From NCBI RefSeq assembly GCF_001428565.1, contig NZ_LMIA01000007.1, positions 186,001 to 250,000 of the forward strand: a stretch of 64,000 nt of DNA, read 5' to 3'. The stretch comes from Nocardioides sp. Root190. Lineage in GTDB: Bacteria > Actinomycetota > Actinomycetes > Propionibacteriales > Nocardioidaceae. Of this stretch, positions 8,452-17,337 are shown piece by piece. The notes beneath the pieces were generated by a model. That model was not told the origin of the DNA and ran no database searches. It worked only from the letters and a program-made list of their open reading frames with translations. How positions within the stretch are numbered: the stretch's first letter is position 1; each line of letters begins with the position of its first letter. The translations under genes were made by a program, and so were the position numbers.

Positions 8452-8485
8452 AACATGCGAGTCCGCACACTGCTGAGGAGCACCC

Positions 8486-9889
8486 ATGACACTCACGTCC
8501 TCGTCGATCGCCGGTCCGGTCGCGGTACCGGGCCTGACGTACGGCCCGATGTCGCTGGACCAGCTGCGCGCGGAGGCCAATGCCGGCCTGGTCGACGCGA
8601 TCATGCTCGTCACCCCGGACAACAGTGGCAGGTGCCTCGCCGAGAGGGTCCCGACCGAGCGTTTCCTCGCCCACCACGACGAGCTCGGCGCCTTCAAGGT
8701 CCCGCTGATGCTGTGGGGAGTCGACATCGAGCAGAACGTCCGCGCCGGTCTCGACCACGTGGGGGGAATGGGCGGTGGGGTGCCCGACGTACCGTTGTTC
8801 CCGGACCTGACGACGATCCGCCGACTGCCCTGGCTCCCGGGCACGCCGATCGTGATCTGCGATCCCTTCCTGCATGACGGCACGCCGCTGCCGTTCGCTC
8901 CTCGGCAGATCCTCAAGCGCCAGCTCGAGCGGCTCAACGCCCTCGGCGTCACGATCCAGGCCGCGACGGAGCTGGAGTTCTACCTCTTCGACGAGTCCTA
9001 CGAGGCGGCCTGGAACTCCGACCACAAGGGCCTCACTGCTGCGAGCCGCTACCACGCGGCCTACGACGCCATCGCGGCGATCAAGGCAGAGCCGTTCGTC
9101 AACGAGGTGATCCGCCAGATGGACCTCGCGGGGATCGCGACCGAGGGCTACGCGCACGAGTACGGCTTCGGCCAGCAGGAGATCAACCTGTCGCACGCCG
9201 GCGCGCTCGAGATGGCTGACCGGCACTTCCTCTACAAGTTCGGCGTCAAGAGCATCGCGGCTCGCACGGGGGTCTCGGCGACGTTCATGGCCAAGTGGGC
9301 GATCGACGGTGATGGCAGCTCGTGTCACATCCACACCAGTCTCTGGGACGTCACCGGGACCATGGCGATGGGCGACGGGCGCGAGTTCGACGGGTACGTC
9401 GCAGGCGTCGCCGCCGGAATGGCTGACGCCACCCTCATGTATGCACCCAACCTGAACTCCTATCGGCGCTTCCAGGCTCACTCCTTCGCCCCGACGGTGA
9501 TCGCGGTCGGTGACGAGAACCGCACCTGCTCCCTCCGTCTGGTCGGTGGTGGAGCGACGCGTCGTGTCGAGAACCGCGTTCCCGGGGCAGACGTGAATCC
9601 CTACGTCGCCCTCGGGGCGATGGCCGCGTCCGGTGCCAACGGCATCGCGGCGGGCCTGTCCATGCCGCCGCTGGAGACCGGCAACATGTACGACCGGACC
9701 GACATCCCGACGCTCGCGACTTCCTTGCCGGTGGCGCTCGAGCTCTTCGCGGAGAGCAGCAGCCTCCGGGAGGGCCTGGGCGAGGAGGTCCACCGACACC
9801 TGCTCACCCTCGGGCGCGAGGAGGAGCTGGCGTTCCTCACCGAGACGGTGACCGACTGGGAGAAGCGCCGGCTCTTCGAGCGTGCATGA
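8486..9889 (+). CDS. Glutamine synthetase-like gamma-glutamylamine ligase (class III / PuuA type)
   Basis: A 467-residue ATP-dependent ligase of the glutamine synthetase superfamily. The metal-binding A-T-E-L-E-F-Y-L-F segment lies near residue 165, Y-G-F-G-Q-Q-E-I-N near 230, H-I-H-T-S-L-W near 280, E-N-R-T-C-S-L-R near 345, and R-V-E-N-R-V-P-G-A-D-V-N-P-Y near 365. The family members that resemble it add glutamate to amines (polyamines, ethanolamine, alkylamines) rather than to ammonia. ATG 8486 has GAGGAG nearby. It is translationally coupled (ATGA) to an unassigned Cys-rich gene. Together with the glutaminase and PuuD-like hydrolase it makes a gamma-glutamyl handling set. The specific amine is unknown. 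Confidence 0.87.
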   Translation: MTLTSSSIAGPVAVPGLTYGPMSLDQLRAEANAGLVDAIMLVTPDNSGRCLAERVPTERFLAHHDELGAFKVPLMLWGVDIEQNVRAGLDHVGGMGGGVPDVPLFPDLTTIRRLPWLPGTPIVICDPFLHDGTPLPFAPRQILKRQLERLNALGVTIQAATELEFYLFDESYEAAWNSDHKGLTAASRYHAAYDAIAAIKAEPFVNEVIRQMDLAGIATEGYAHEYGFGQQEINLSHAGALEMADRHFLYKFGVKSIAARTGVSATFMAKWAIDGDGSSCHIHTSLWDVTGTMAMGDGREFDGYVAGVAAGMADATLMYAPNLNSYRRFQAHSFAPTVIAVGDENRTCSLRLVGGGATRRVENRVPGADVNPYVALGAMAASGANGIAAGLSMPPLETGNMYDRTDIPTLATSLPVALELFAESSSLREGLGEEVHRHLLTLGREEELAFLTETVTDWEKRRLFERA

Positions 9890-10902
9890 TCAGCGGACCG
9901 GCCACCCGGGCCAGCGACCTGCTGGGTCACGACGTCCGATCGGATCCGTGGCCTGAGCAGGGTAGGTCGTCGTACGGTCTGGCGACGCAGGCCCTGGAGC
10001 AGGGGCGAGTGGACGACGCGGTCGCACTGGCCCGGATGACGGTCCAGGAGGCGCAGGAGGCCCATGACCTCTACCGGTCGTGGCTGGGGCGGTTGCCGGC
10101 GTTGATGGTCGATCTCGGCGTGCCCGAGCACGCGTTGGCCGAGTCGTCGCTGGCCACCGCGCAGGTGGCGGAGGGGCTGGAGGTCGGCTGGAACCGCTAC
10201 GTTGAGCTGATCGAGCTCTTCGCCCAACGGGCCGAGGACGCACCCGTGGCGCGTGGCCTGCTCGAGGACGCGCGGTCGAGCTGGCTCGCCGCCCACGACC
10301 CGGCCACCGACCGCCTGGCCGGCCTGCTGGCCCTGGCCGCGGACACGATCGGCGAGGCCGTCGTGGGACGGCTGTGGGATGCCTTGCTCGTCGACTACTA
10401 CGACGCGGTGTCCGAGAAGTACGACCCCGCCACGGTGCCGTGGTCGAGGTCGGTCGAGCGCCTGGGCCTCGACATCTTCGAGGCGGTCCGCGGTCACCTG
10501 ACGGGTCCCCTGCGCGACGGTTCGTTCGCCGTCCGCGAGGAGCCGGACCGATGGGTGCTCGAGTTCGCCCCCTGCGGCTCGGGAGGCCGGACCTATCCGG
10601 GGTCGACCGCTGGGGAGCGGGACCCGCGCGAGTTCACCCAGGGCAAGCACGACTGGGCCTGGCGGACGGAAGGCGTGTGCCTGTACTGCGCACACTGCTG
10701 CCAGCTCCAGCAGCGAGCGCCGATCCAGGCCCTCGGATTCCCGCTGCGTGTCATCGAGCCCCCTGTGCGGGCGACGGGGCGCGCGCCAGGGCGTGCGACC
10801 TGCACGTGGTCCATCTACAAGGACCCGGCCGCGACCCCGGCCCACGCGTGGACCGATGTCGGTGCCGATGCTCCTGCCGGGGCGCCGGTCACGCGTCGAT
10901 GA
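9886..10902 (+). CDS. Unassigned protein with Cys-rich C-terminal segment
   Basis: I do not recognise this 338-residue protein. The first 180 residues look helical and rich in Ala, Leu and Glu, with repeat-like spacing. The C-terminal third has a conserved-looking cysteine set: PCGSGGR near 225, C-L-Y-C-A-H-C-C near 265, and C-T-W-S-I-Y-K-D near 305. Such spacing could bind a metal or form a thiol active site. It starts inside the stop of the GS-like gene (ATGA), so the two are translated together and probably act on the same compound. Its 3' end overlaps the convergent LuxR gene by 14 bp. A hydrolase or a metal-dependent accessory protein is possible; neither can be shown here. Confidence 0.8.
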   Translation: MISGPATRASDLLGHDVRSDPWPEQGRSSYGLATQALEQGRVDDAVALARMTVQEAQEAHDLYRSWLGRLPALMVDLGVPEHALAESSLATAQVAEGLEVGWNRYVELIELFAQRAEDAPVARGLLEDARSSWLAAHDPATDRLAGLLALAADTIGEAVVGRLWDALLVDYYDAVSEKYDPATVPWSRSVERLGLDIFEAVRGHLTGPLRDGSFAVREEPDRWVLEFAPCGSGGRTYPGSTAGERDPREFTQGKHDWAWRTEGVCLYCAHCCQLQQRAPIQALGFPLRVIEPPVRATGRAPGRATCTWSIYKDPAATPAHAWTDVGADAPAGAPVTRR

Positions 10903-11599
10903 GCGCGGGGGCCACCAGGCCGTAGCGCTCGGCGAGCACGGCCGCCTGCGTGCGGTTGGCGACGCCCAGTTTGCGCAGGATGTGCTCGACGTGGGTGGTC
11001 ACGGTCCGGGGCGAGATCACCAGCTCCGTGGCGATCTCCGCGTTGGAGAGCCCCTCGCGAACCCGGCAGAGGATCTGGGCCTGACGCTCGCTCAGCCGGG
11101 CCAGCCGGAAGCGGGTCATCGCGTCGACCCACTCCGCCAGGACGTGGCTCGAGCGCTCGACGAGGTTGAGGGTGTCGGGATCCATCCGGTCCTCCCGGGT
11201 GCTGACGTGCAGCATGCCGATGGCCGGACGGCCCGGCGTGGCCAGCGCGACTGACATTCCGTTGCGGAATCCGGCGGGCTCGTAGACGGCTTGGGCGAGC
11301 GGGGTCCTGCGAAAATCCGCGATGTCGTCCCAGGAGTGGAGTGCGCCCGGACGTTGCAGGATCTGTCGTACGCCAGGGGTGTGCACCGTGTAGTGACGAG
11401 TGGCGTGGTGGTCGAGGGTCTCGGGTGCGTAGTCGACGTTGAGCAGGACCAGATGGGTTCCGTCCTCGGCCGAGATGCCCATCAACCCGACTGCGTGAGC
11501 CCCGGTGCGCCGAACGAGCGTCTCTGCGAGCAGTCGGCAGCGCTCGCTGGCACGTACCTCCAGTGCGGACTCCAGGGGGCTCGACGTCGCGTGATCCAC
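10889..11599 (-). CDS. LuxR-type regulator with GAF-like sensor domain
   Basis: A 236-residue regulator. Residues about 10-165 form a sensory domain resembling GAF (G-x-x-x-x-S-E-x-R followed by E-x-S-x-x-L-A-E). Residues about 170-230 form a LuxR/NarL helix-turn-helix with L-S-E-R-Q-A-Q-I-L and S-N-A-E-I-A-T-E-L. There is no receiver Asp, so it is a single-component regulator. GTG 11599 is chosen; a TTG nine bases earlier is also possible. It is divergent from the SDR/dimethylformamidase-like operon, and a copy of the island dyad sits in between. It may be a second local regulator, or the ligand sensor for that operon. Confidence 0.85.
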   Translation of the reverse strand: MDHATSSPLESALEVRASERCRLLAETLVRRTGAHAVGLMGISAEDGTHLVLLNVDYAPETLDHHATRHYTVHTPGVRQILQRPGALHSWDDIADFRRTPLAQAVYEPAGFRNGMSVALATPGRPAIGMLHVSTREDRMDPDTLNLVERSSHVLAEWVDAMTRFRLARLSERQAQILCRVREGLSNAEIATELVISPRTVTTHVEHILRKLGVANRTQAAVLAERYGLVAPALIDA

Positions 11600-11613
11600 G
11601 TCACCCAACCTAT

Positions 11614-11639
11614 AGGACTAATGTTTCGACCGTTAGTCC
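11614..11639 (+). promoter_or_regulatory. Island operator between LuxR and the SDR/DMFase-like operon
   Basis: AGGACTAATGTTTCGACCG (11614-11632) fits the shared motif with one change in each half. It also forms a perfect 7-bp inverted repeat, GGACTAA (11615-11621) against TTAGTCC (11633-11639). The wider 25-bp geometry is the same as at 4076-4100. Confidence 0.6.
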
Positions 11640-11767
11640 CCTGTGTGACAAATCTTCCCGTTCTCTCTCGAATCTCGCTCGGCCCGGATACGTAGATCGG
11701 CCGATGTCGCGCACCCGTCCCGGCTACCTACGCTCACCGATCACCGGACGAGACGAAGGAGTACAGG

Positions 11768-12523
11768 GTGCGGACGATCGAGCTGGAGGGGCGACGCGCA
11801 GTCGTCGTCGGAGGAGCAACGGGGATCGGGCGAGCGAGTGCCTACGCACTCGCCCACGCAGGTGCCGAGGTGGTGACGCTCTCGCGCCGCGATCGATCTG
11901 CAGGGATCGAGGGGCCCGCGGAGGTGGCCGACCGGATCACCCACCGCGCCCTCGACATCTCCAGGCGGGACGACGTGGAACGGGTCTTCGCAGAGCTGGT
12001 GGCCGATGGCGGTCTGGACATCGTCGTCCTCAGCTCCGCAGTGATCGAGCCGGCCTCGGTCGAGAACTGTGACGACGACCTCTGGCGTCGCCACATGGAT
12101 GTCAACGTGGACGGAATCTTCGCCTGTGCCCGCGCGGCAGTGCGTGCGATGGCGGCGCGCGGAGGCGGGGGCAAGATCGTCGTCATCGGATCGGTGTCCG
12201 GCATCGTCGGCAACGCCGGCTTCGCCGCCTACTGCGCGTCCAAGGGCCTGTGGGCCAATCTCGTTCGTCAGATGGCGCTGGACTGTGCTGCCCGAGGGAT
12301 CAACGTCAACTCGGTCCTCCCCGGCTTCACCAGCACCGAGCTGGCCGACCTCTACGACGACGAGGCCAAGGCCACGATCGCCGCTGCCATTCCCGCCCGG
12401 GTGTGGGCCACGCCCGAACAGATCGCGGACGCGGTGCTGTTCCTCTCCTCCCCGCTCGCGGACTACGTCCACGGCGTCAACCTGCCCGTCGACGGCGGCT
12501 ACCTCGCCGCCGGACCGATCTGA
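11768..12523 (+). CDS. Short-chain dehydrogenase/reductase (SDR)
   Basis: A 251-residue classical SDR. GGATGIGRA near residue 15 binds NAD(P), the catalytic Tyr/Lys are in Y-C-A-S-K near 158, and N-V-N-S-V-L-P-G follows. It uses GTG preceded by GAAGGAG. It is the first gene of an operon that continues with the dimethylformamidase-like protein and an ABC importer, and the island operator lies 130 bp upstream. It probably oxidises an alcohol intermediate of the same pathway. It is not a close duplicate of the SDR at 2.1 kb, since the residues around the active site differ. Confidence 0.87.
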   Translation: MRTIELEGRRAVVVGGATGIGRASAYALAHAGAEVVTLSRRDRSAGIEGPAEVADRITHRALDISRRDDVERVFAELVADGGLDIVVLSSAVIEPASVENCDDDLWRRHMDVNVDGIFACARAAVRAMAARGGGGKIVVIGSVSGIVGNAGFAAYCASKGLWANLVRQMALDCAARGINVNSVLPGFTSTELADLYDDEAKATIAAAIPARVWATPEQIADAVLFLSSPLADYVHGVNLPVDGGYLAAGPI

Positions 12524-12540
12524 CCCCCAGAAGGATGACC

Positions 12541-14748
12541 ATGACGACGATGCCCGTTCGCGCCTACACCGACCAGCTCTCGTACGAGCGCGGCGACCAG
12601 GTCAGCGTGCACGTCCAGGCGGCCCGTTCGGTCGACCTGCGGCTCGTGCGCCTGCTCAGCTCCTCGGCCGAGGACACCTCGCTGGACCTCGACATCGACT
12701 GGTCGGCCGCCGGCACCTACGACGTCGGCACCCGAGCGACCTGCGTTGGCTCCTTCCTGTGGGGCGAGCCGGGTCTCCTCGGCGTTCCCGGCTCGCAACA
12801 GGTCACCCTCGGGGCCTTCCTGTGGTCGGGCAATGTCGCGGCCTCACGAGTCCAGACCCTCGTTGCTCTCGAGGACGGACTGGCCCTGCAACTGATCGAC
12901 GGCCGTCCTGCGCTCGTTGACGGCGATCAGATCCTGGTCGAGTCGGAGCTCCGGCTGGAGGGTCATCAGTGGCACCTCGTGGCGGGGATCGTGGACGGCT
13001 CCGCCGTCAGGGTCGAGGTGGTGCCGGTCGACCCGATCCGCGGGACCGCTGGGTCCGCGACGCAGGACACCGGCGGGCGCGAGGTCGACCTGACCGGGGC
13101 CGTGACCGTCGCGGCGCGGCACGGTCGCTCGGTCGAGACCATCGACGAGGGGACGTGCGGCCTCGCCGACGCGCACTTCACCGGGAAGGTCGAGATGCCC
13201 TTCGTGGCCCGCGTCTGCCTGTCCCGGGCCGAGCTCGACGAGCTTGCCCTCGGAGGCGCGGACGTCCGCGACCTCGTCGCGGGATGGGACCTCGCCTTCC
13301 AGCACGGCGACGATCCGACTGCTGCCCGGCCGCTCGCCCAGGGCCAGCCGGCGGGTGTGCTGGCGAACGGTCCCGCACGGGGGGTCACCGGCCGGCTCTT
13401 CACGGGACGCTCGCTCGACTTCACCCAGGTCCCGGACGAGTACGCCGCCACCCACTTCCATGCCACGGATCTGCTCGACGCCAGGTGGGACGCCGTCGTC
13501 ACGGCGCCGCTTCCGGAGGACCTGCCCAGCGGTGTCTACGGCGTCGTGGTCTCGAACGCGGAAGGCGAGGACGTCGTCCCCATCACCGTCGTCCCCAGGG
13601 ACACCGACCCGCGAAGGAGGGTGGCGGTGGTGCTTCCCACCTTCACCTATCTCGCTTACGCCAACGAGGCACTCTTCAACGGCCTCGACGCCTCGGCCAT
13701 GACCGACCAGGAGGTCGTGGTCGCCGAGGAGGACCTCGCCCACGTCGGTGACGGGTCCTACGGGCTGTCGATGTACGACCACCATCTCGATGGCAGTGGC
13801 GTGATGCTCTCGGCCGCTCGCCGCCAGATCGTCAACATGCGCCGCGGATACCGGATGTGGATCGTCGACGCGGGTCGGGCGTTCTCCTCCGACATGTACC
13901 TGCTGGAGTGGCTCGCCCGCCGCGGCATCGACGTCGACGTGATCACCGACCACGAGCTGCACCTCCGGGGCGCGGACTACCTGCAGCCGTACGCCGCCGT
14001 GATCTCGGGCTCGCATCCTGAGTACACCTCCGAGGAGATGCTCGACGCGCTGACGGCGTACCGCGACGGCGGCGGTGGCCTGCTCTACCTGGGGGGCAAC
14101 GGGTGGTACTGGGTGACCGGCGTCCTCAGCGACCAGCCGCTGGTCGTCGAGATCAGGCGCGGTCAGGCAGGAGTGCGGTGCTGGGAGTCGCTTCCCGGCG
14201 AGGTCACGCTCATGTCCACCGGCCTTCCGGGCGGCCTGTGGCGTCACCGTGGGCGGGCGCCGCAGCAGCTGGCAGGGGTCGGGTTCGCAGCACAGGGCTG
14301 GGGAAGGTCGGAGCCCTATCACCCGACCGAGGCCGCCAAGGATCCCGAGATGGCCTGGCTGATGGACGGCGTCGACGAGGACCCGATCGGTGCCTACGGC
14401 GCCGTGATGGGCGGAGCGGCCGGCGACGAGATCGACCGCGCGGACGTCTCCTTGGGTACCCCGCCCGGGGCAGTCGTGCTGGCCTCGTCTCGAGGGCACT
14501 CGAATTTCTACCAGCGGGTGGTGGAGGAGATCGCCATGAACCTCCCGAACCACGGGGGCGGCGAGCAGGACCCGGAGGTCCACGCGGACATCGTGTACTT
14601 CCGGACGCCGGGGGGCGGCGAGGTCTTCTCGACCGGATCGATCGCCTGGTCGGGCTCACTCCTCCACGCCGACGGCGACAACGGGGTGTCCCGGATGACG
14701 GAGAACGTGATCCGCGCCTTCGTGGGACGTCGGGGTGGGTCGCTGTGA
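12541..14748 (+). CDS. N,N-dimethylformamidase large-subunit-like protein
   Basis: A 735-residue protein resembling the large (beta) subunit of N,N-dimethylformamidase, an iron enzyme that hydrolyses N-alkyl formamides to formate and amine. The N-terminal half is beta-rich and concanavalin-like. The C-terminal half has M-Y-D-H-H-L-D-G-S-G (Tyr412) and G-S-H-P-E-Y (His492, Glu494), which match the Tyr/His/Glu iron ligands reported for that enzyme as I recall them. ATG 12541 has AGAAGG six bases upstream. No gene for the small subunit of the known enzyme is visible nearby. It overlaps the ABC ATPase gene (GTGA). The substrate here may be another N-substituted amide. Confidence 0.78.
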   Translation: MTTMPVRAYTDQLSYERGDQVSVHVQAARSVDLRLVRLLSSSAEDTSLDLDIDWSAAGTYDVGTRATCVGSFLWGEPGLLGVPGSQQVTLGAFLWSGNVAASRVQTLVALEDGLALQLIDGRPALVDGDQILVESELRLEGHQWHLVAGIVDGSAVRVEVVPVDPIRGTAGSATQDTGGREVDLTGAVTVAARHGRSVETIDEGTCGLADAHFTGKVEMPFVARVCLSRAELDELALGGADVRDLVAGWDLAFQHGDDPTAARPLAQGQPAGVLANGPARGVTGRLFTGRSLDFTQVPDEYAATHFHATDLLDARWDAVVTAPLPEDLPSGVYGVVVSNAEGEDVVPITVVPRDTDPRRRVAVVLPTFTYLAYANEALFNGLDASAMTDQEVVVAEEDLAHVGDGSYGLSMYDHHLDGSGVMLSAARRQIVNMRRGYRMWIVDAGRAFSSDMYLLEWLARRGIDVDVITDHELHLRGADYLQPYAAVISGSHPEYTSEEMLDALTAYRDGGGGLLYLGGNGWYWVTGVLSDQPLVVEIRRGQAGVRCWESLPGEVTLMSTGLPGGLWRHRGRAPQQLAGVGFAAQGWGRSEPYHPTEAAKDPEMAWLMDGVDEDPIGAYGAVMGGAAGDEIDRADVSLGTPPGAVVLASSRGHSNFYQRVVEEIAMNLPNHGGGEQDPEVHADIVYFRTPGGGEVFSTGSIAWSGSLLHADGDNGVSRMTENVIRAFVGRRGGSL

Positions 14749-16256
14749 ACGACCAGGCGGGTGGTCCCGTACCTCTACTGGTCGCAGAGGGCATCACGAA
14801 GAGCTACGGCGCCAACGTGGCCCTCGCGCCCACCGACTTCAGCGTGGGGCCCGGGGAGGCGGTCGCCGTGCTCGGTGAGAACGGCGCCGGCAAGTCGACC
14901 CTCGCCAAGATCCTCACAGGGGCCACGAGGCCCGACTGCGGCACCGTCAGCGTCGCTGGGCGCGAGATCGCGCCCGGTTCGCCTCGCGACTCGCTGCTCC
15001 GGGGTATCGCGCTCATCCCTCAGGAGCTCGCCTACGTCCCTCAGCTCACGGTCGCCGAGAACGTCATGCTCAACCGGCTCCCGGGACGTCATGGGTTGAC
15101 GTCTCGTCGCGCAGTCGTGGCCGCAGCTGCGGCCCTGATGGAACGGCTCGGCCTCTGGGTCGACCCGAGTACGCCGATGGCACGGCTCGGGGTCTCGGAC
15201 CAGCAGATCGTCGAGATCGTGAAGGCTCTCGGTCGCGAGTCCCGGCTGCTCATCCTGGATGAGCCGACCGCTGCGCTGACCGAGGATGAGGCGGCCCAGC
15301 TCTACCGCCTTCTGGGCGAGCAGCGTGCCCAAGGCATCGGCATCGTCGTGGTCTCCCACCACCTCGACCAGGTGAGACGGTTCGTGGACCGGATCGACGT
15401 CTTTCGCGACGGTGCCCGGGTGTTCAGTGGCCCGCCGTCCGCGGCCGGCCCGGCGGAGCTCATCGCGCACATGCTGGGTCCGGGCGTCGAGGACGCGGGT
15501 CCGGCCCGCCGTACGGGGAGCCCCGGACCCTCGATCCTCGACGTCACCGGCTGGTCGACCCCAGGCCGCTCTGGACTGCGGGACGTGTCGATCAACGTGC
15601 GGCAGGGCGAGGTCGTCGGGGTCTACGGCCTCCGTGGATCCGGCGTCGTTGCGCTCGCCGAGGGGCTCGGAGGACGTCGGCGAGACGTCCACGGAACGGT
15701 GACCATCTCTGGTCGGAGCCGGCCCGCCATGGCGAGCCCGCGTGCAGCCATCCGGGCGGGCATCTCCTACGTGCCTGCGGACCGCAAACGTGACGGACTG
15801 GTCCTCTCCCAGCCGATCCGCACTGCTGCCGCGATGCTGGTGCTGGGCCGGATCTCCCGATGGGGCCTGCTGAGCGCCAGTGCGGAGCGGGCGGTCGCAG
15901 GCGCCAGCGCCGGACGCTTTCGGTTGCGGCACTCCTCGTTGGACCAGCCGGTCGGCCAGCTCTCCGGAGGGAACCAGCAGAAGGTACTGCTGACGAGCAG
16001 GCTCGCCACCGACCCCCGAGTGCTCGTCGCGCACGAGCCGACCCGTGGCGTCGACGTCGGAGCACGCCGCGAGATCCACGACGCGCTGCGGGCCCTCTCC
16101 GACGCGGGGACTGCGGTCCTCGTCGTCACCTCGGACGTCGAGGAGGTCGTCGACGTCAGCGATCGCGTGCTCGTCATCCGTGACGGCCGGATCGTCGGCG
16201 AGCTGATCGGCGAACACATCACCCAGGACAACGCCGTACGCCACGCGGCCGCATAG
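14745..16256 (+). CDS. Sugar-type ABC importer ATPase (two fused nucleotide-binding domains)
   Basis: A 503-residue ATPase of the RbsA/MglA class. The first domain has Walker A GENGAGKST (44-52), the LGVSDQQIVEI signature and Walker B LLILDEPTAAL. In the second domain the Walker A position reads GLRGSGVVAL, degenerate as is normal for this class, followed by LSGGNQQKVLL. The second Walker B reads VLVAHEPTRGVD, with His where Asp is usual. It starts inside the stop of the DMFase-like gene (GTGA). With the permease and binding protein that follow it makes a complete importer, probably for the compound the operon degrades. Confidence 0.9.
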   Translation: MNDQAGGPVPLLVAEGITKSYGANVALAPTDFSVGPGEAVAVLGENGAGKSTLAKILTGATRPDCGTVSVAGREIAPGSPRDSLLRGIALIPQELAYVPQLTVAENVMLNRLPGRHGLTSRRAVVAAAAALMERLGLWVDPSTPMARLGVSDQQIVEIVKALGRESRLLILDEPTAALTEDEAAQLYRLLGEQRAQGIGIVVVSHHLDQVRRFVDRIDVFRDGARVFSGPPSAAGPAELIAHMLGPGVEDAGPARRTGSPGPSILDVTGWSTPGRSGLRDVSINVRQGEVVGVYGLRGSGVVALAEGLGGRRRDVHGTVTISGRSRPAMASPRAAIRAGISYVPADRKRDGLVLSQPIRTAAAMLVLGRISRWGLLSASAERAVAGASAGRFRLRHSSLDQPVGQLSGGNQQKVLLTSRLATDPRVLVAHEPTRGVDVGARREIHDALRALSDAGTAVLVVTSDVEEVVDVSDRVLVIRDGRIVGELIGEHITQDNAVRHAAA

Positions 16257-16264
16257 GAGAAGAC

Positions 16265-17296
16265 GTGACCACAGAGATCCACAAGTCCGCCGCGCCCGAT
16301 CACGACGATCTCGCGCCGTCGTCCAGCCCCGCGCGGGCATCGCACGCGGCAGCGCTGAGAGCAGGAGCCGTCCAGTCGCTGGGGATCGCCGGCTTCCTGC
16401 TGGTGCTGGTCCTGGTGTTCTCGGCCTCGACACCGAGATTCCTGACCGGGGACAACCTGGCGGGGATCCTCGCCAGCGTCGCGTTCATCGGGGTCGTCGC
16501 CCTCGGTCAGACCGTGGTGATCGTCGGTGGGGGGTTCGACCTCTCGGTTGCTGGTGTGGCTCCGCTGTCGGCGGTCGTGTTCGCACAGCAGGTCAACGAC
16601 GGCCGTGCTGTCGTGGTCGCTCTCCTGCTGGCGCTGGTCGCCGGCGCCATCGTGGGGACGGTCAACGGCCTGATCGTCACGAAGGGCGGGATCAACCCGC
16701 TGATCACCACACTCGGCATGCTGTCCGTCTCGGGTGGCGTCGCCTTCACGCTCGTCGACGGGCAGAGCGTTCCCATCGAGAACTTCTCCGCAGGCTTCAT
16801 GGCAGAGACGGATCTGCTGTGGGTGCCCAACCAGGTCTGGCTCTTCGCGCTTGCCGCGCTCGCACTCGCCTTCGTCCTGCGTTTCACCGTGTACGGCCGC
16901 TCGCTCTACGCACTGGGTGGCAACAAGGAGGCCGCACGACTGGCGGGAATGCGGACCGACGCGCTCGCGATCAGCACCTACGTCGCCAGTGGCACCTTCG
17001 CCGCGCTGGGCGGGGTGATCCTGGCCAGCCAGTTGCTCGCCGGCGACGGGAACCTCGGCAAGGACGCGGCGCTCCTCTCGGTCGCCGCCGTGGTCCTCGG
17101 CGGCGGGTCGCTGCTCGGTGGGGCCGGCGGAGCGCTGGGGACAGCCGCCGGTGTGCTCGTGCTCGGCACGCTCGCGAACGGGCTGACCCTGATGCACGTG
17201 TCGACCTTCTACCAACAGATCGCCACCGGGGTGGTGCTCCTCGTGGCTGTCGGCTTCAGCCAGCTCCGGGGTGCCGTCAGCGGTGGCGTGCGATGA
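16265..17296 (+). CDS. Sugar-type ABC importer permease
   Basis: A 343-residue inner-membrane protein of the RbsC/branched-chain permease family with about nine to ten hydrophobic segments. G-G-G-F-D-L-S-V-A near residue 90 and N-G-L-I-V-T-K-G-G-I-N-P-L-I-T-T-L-G near 135 are hallmark family motifs. GTG 16265 follows AGGAGAAG, and the gap to the ATPase gene is 8 bp. The downstream binding-protein gene begins at or just after its stop. It forms the channel for the solute captured by the lipoprotein encoded next. Confidence 0.9.
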   Translation: MTTEIHKSAAPDHDDLAPSSSPARASHAAALRAGAVQSLGIAGFLLVLVLVFSASTPRFLTGDNLAGILASVAFIGVVALGQTVVIVGGGFDLSVAGVAPLSAVVFAQQVNDGRAVVVALLLALVAGAIVGTVNGLIVTKGGINPLITTLGMLSVSGGVAFTLVDGQSVPIENFSAGFMAETDLLWVPNQVWLFALAALALAFVLRFTVYGRSLYALGGNKEAARLAGMRTDALAISTYVASGTFAALGGVILASQLLAGDGNLGKDAALLSVAAVVLGGGSLLGGAGGALGTAAGVLVLGTLANGLTLMHVSTFYQQIATGVVLLVAVGFSQLRGAVSGGVR

Positions 17297-17337
17297 CTTC
17301 CGACGGCACCCTGCCGCGGACCAACCCTGGAGGACGA

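Noticed and set aside
12250..12540. N-terminal extension of the DMFase-like gene into the SDR gene
   Set aside because: It overlaps the SDR in another frame; ATG 12541 has a well-placed ribosome site and starts the conserved region.
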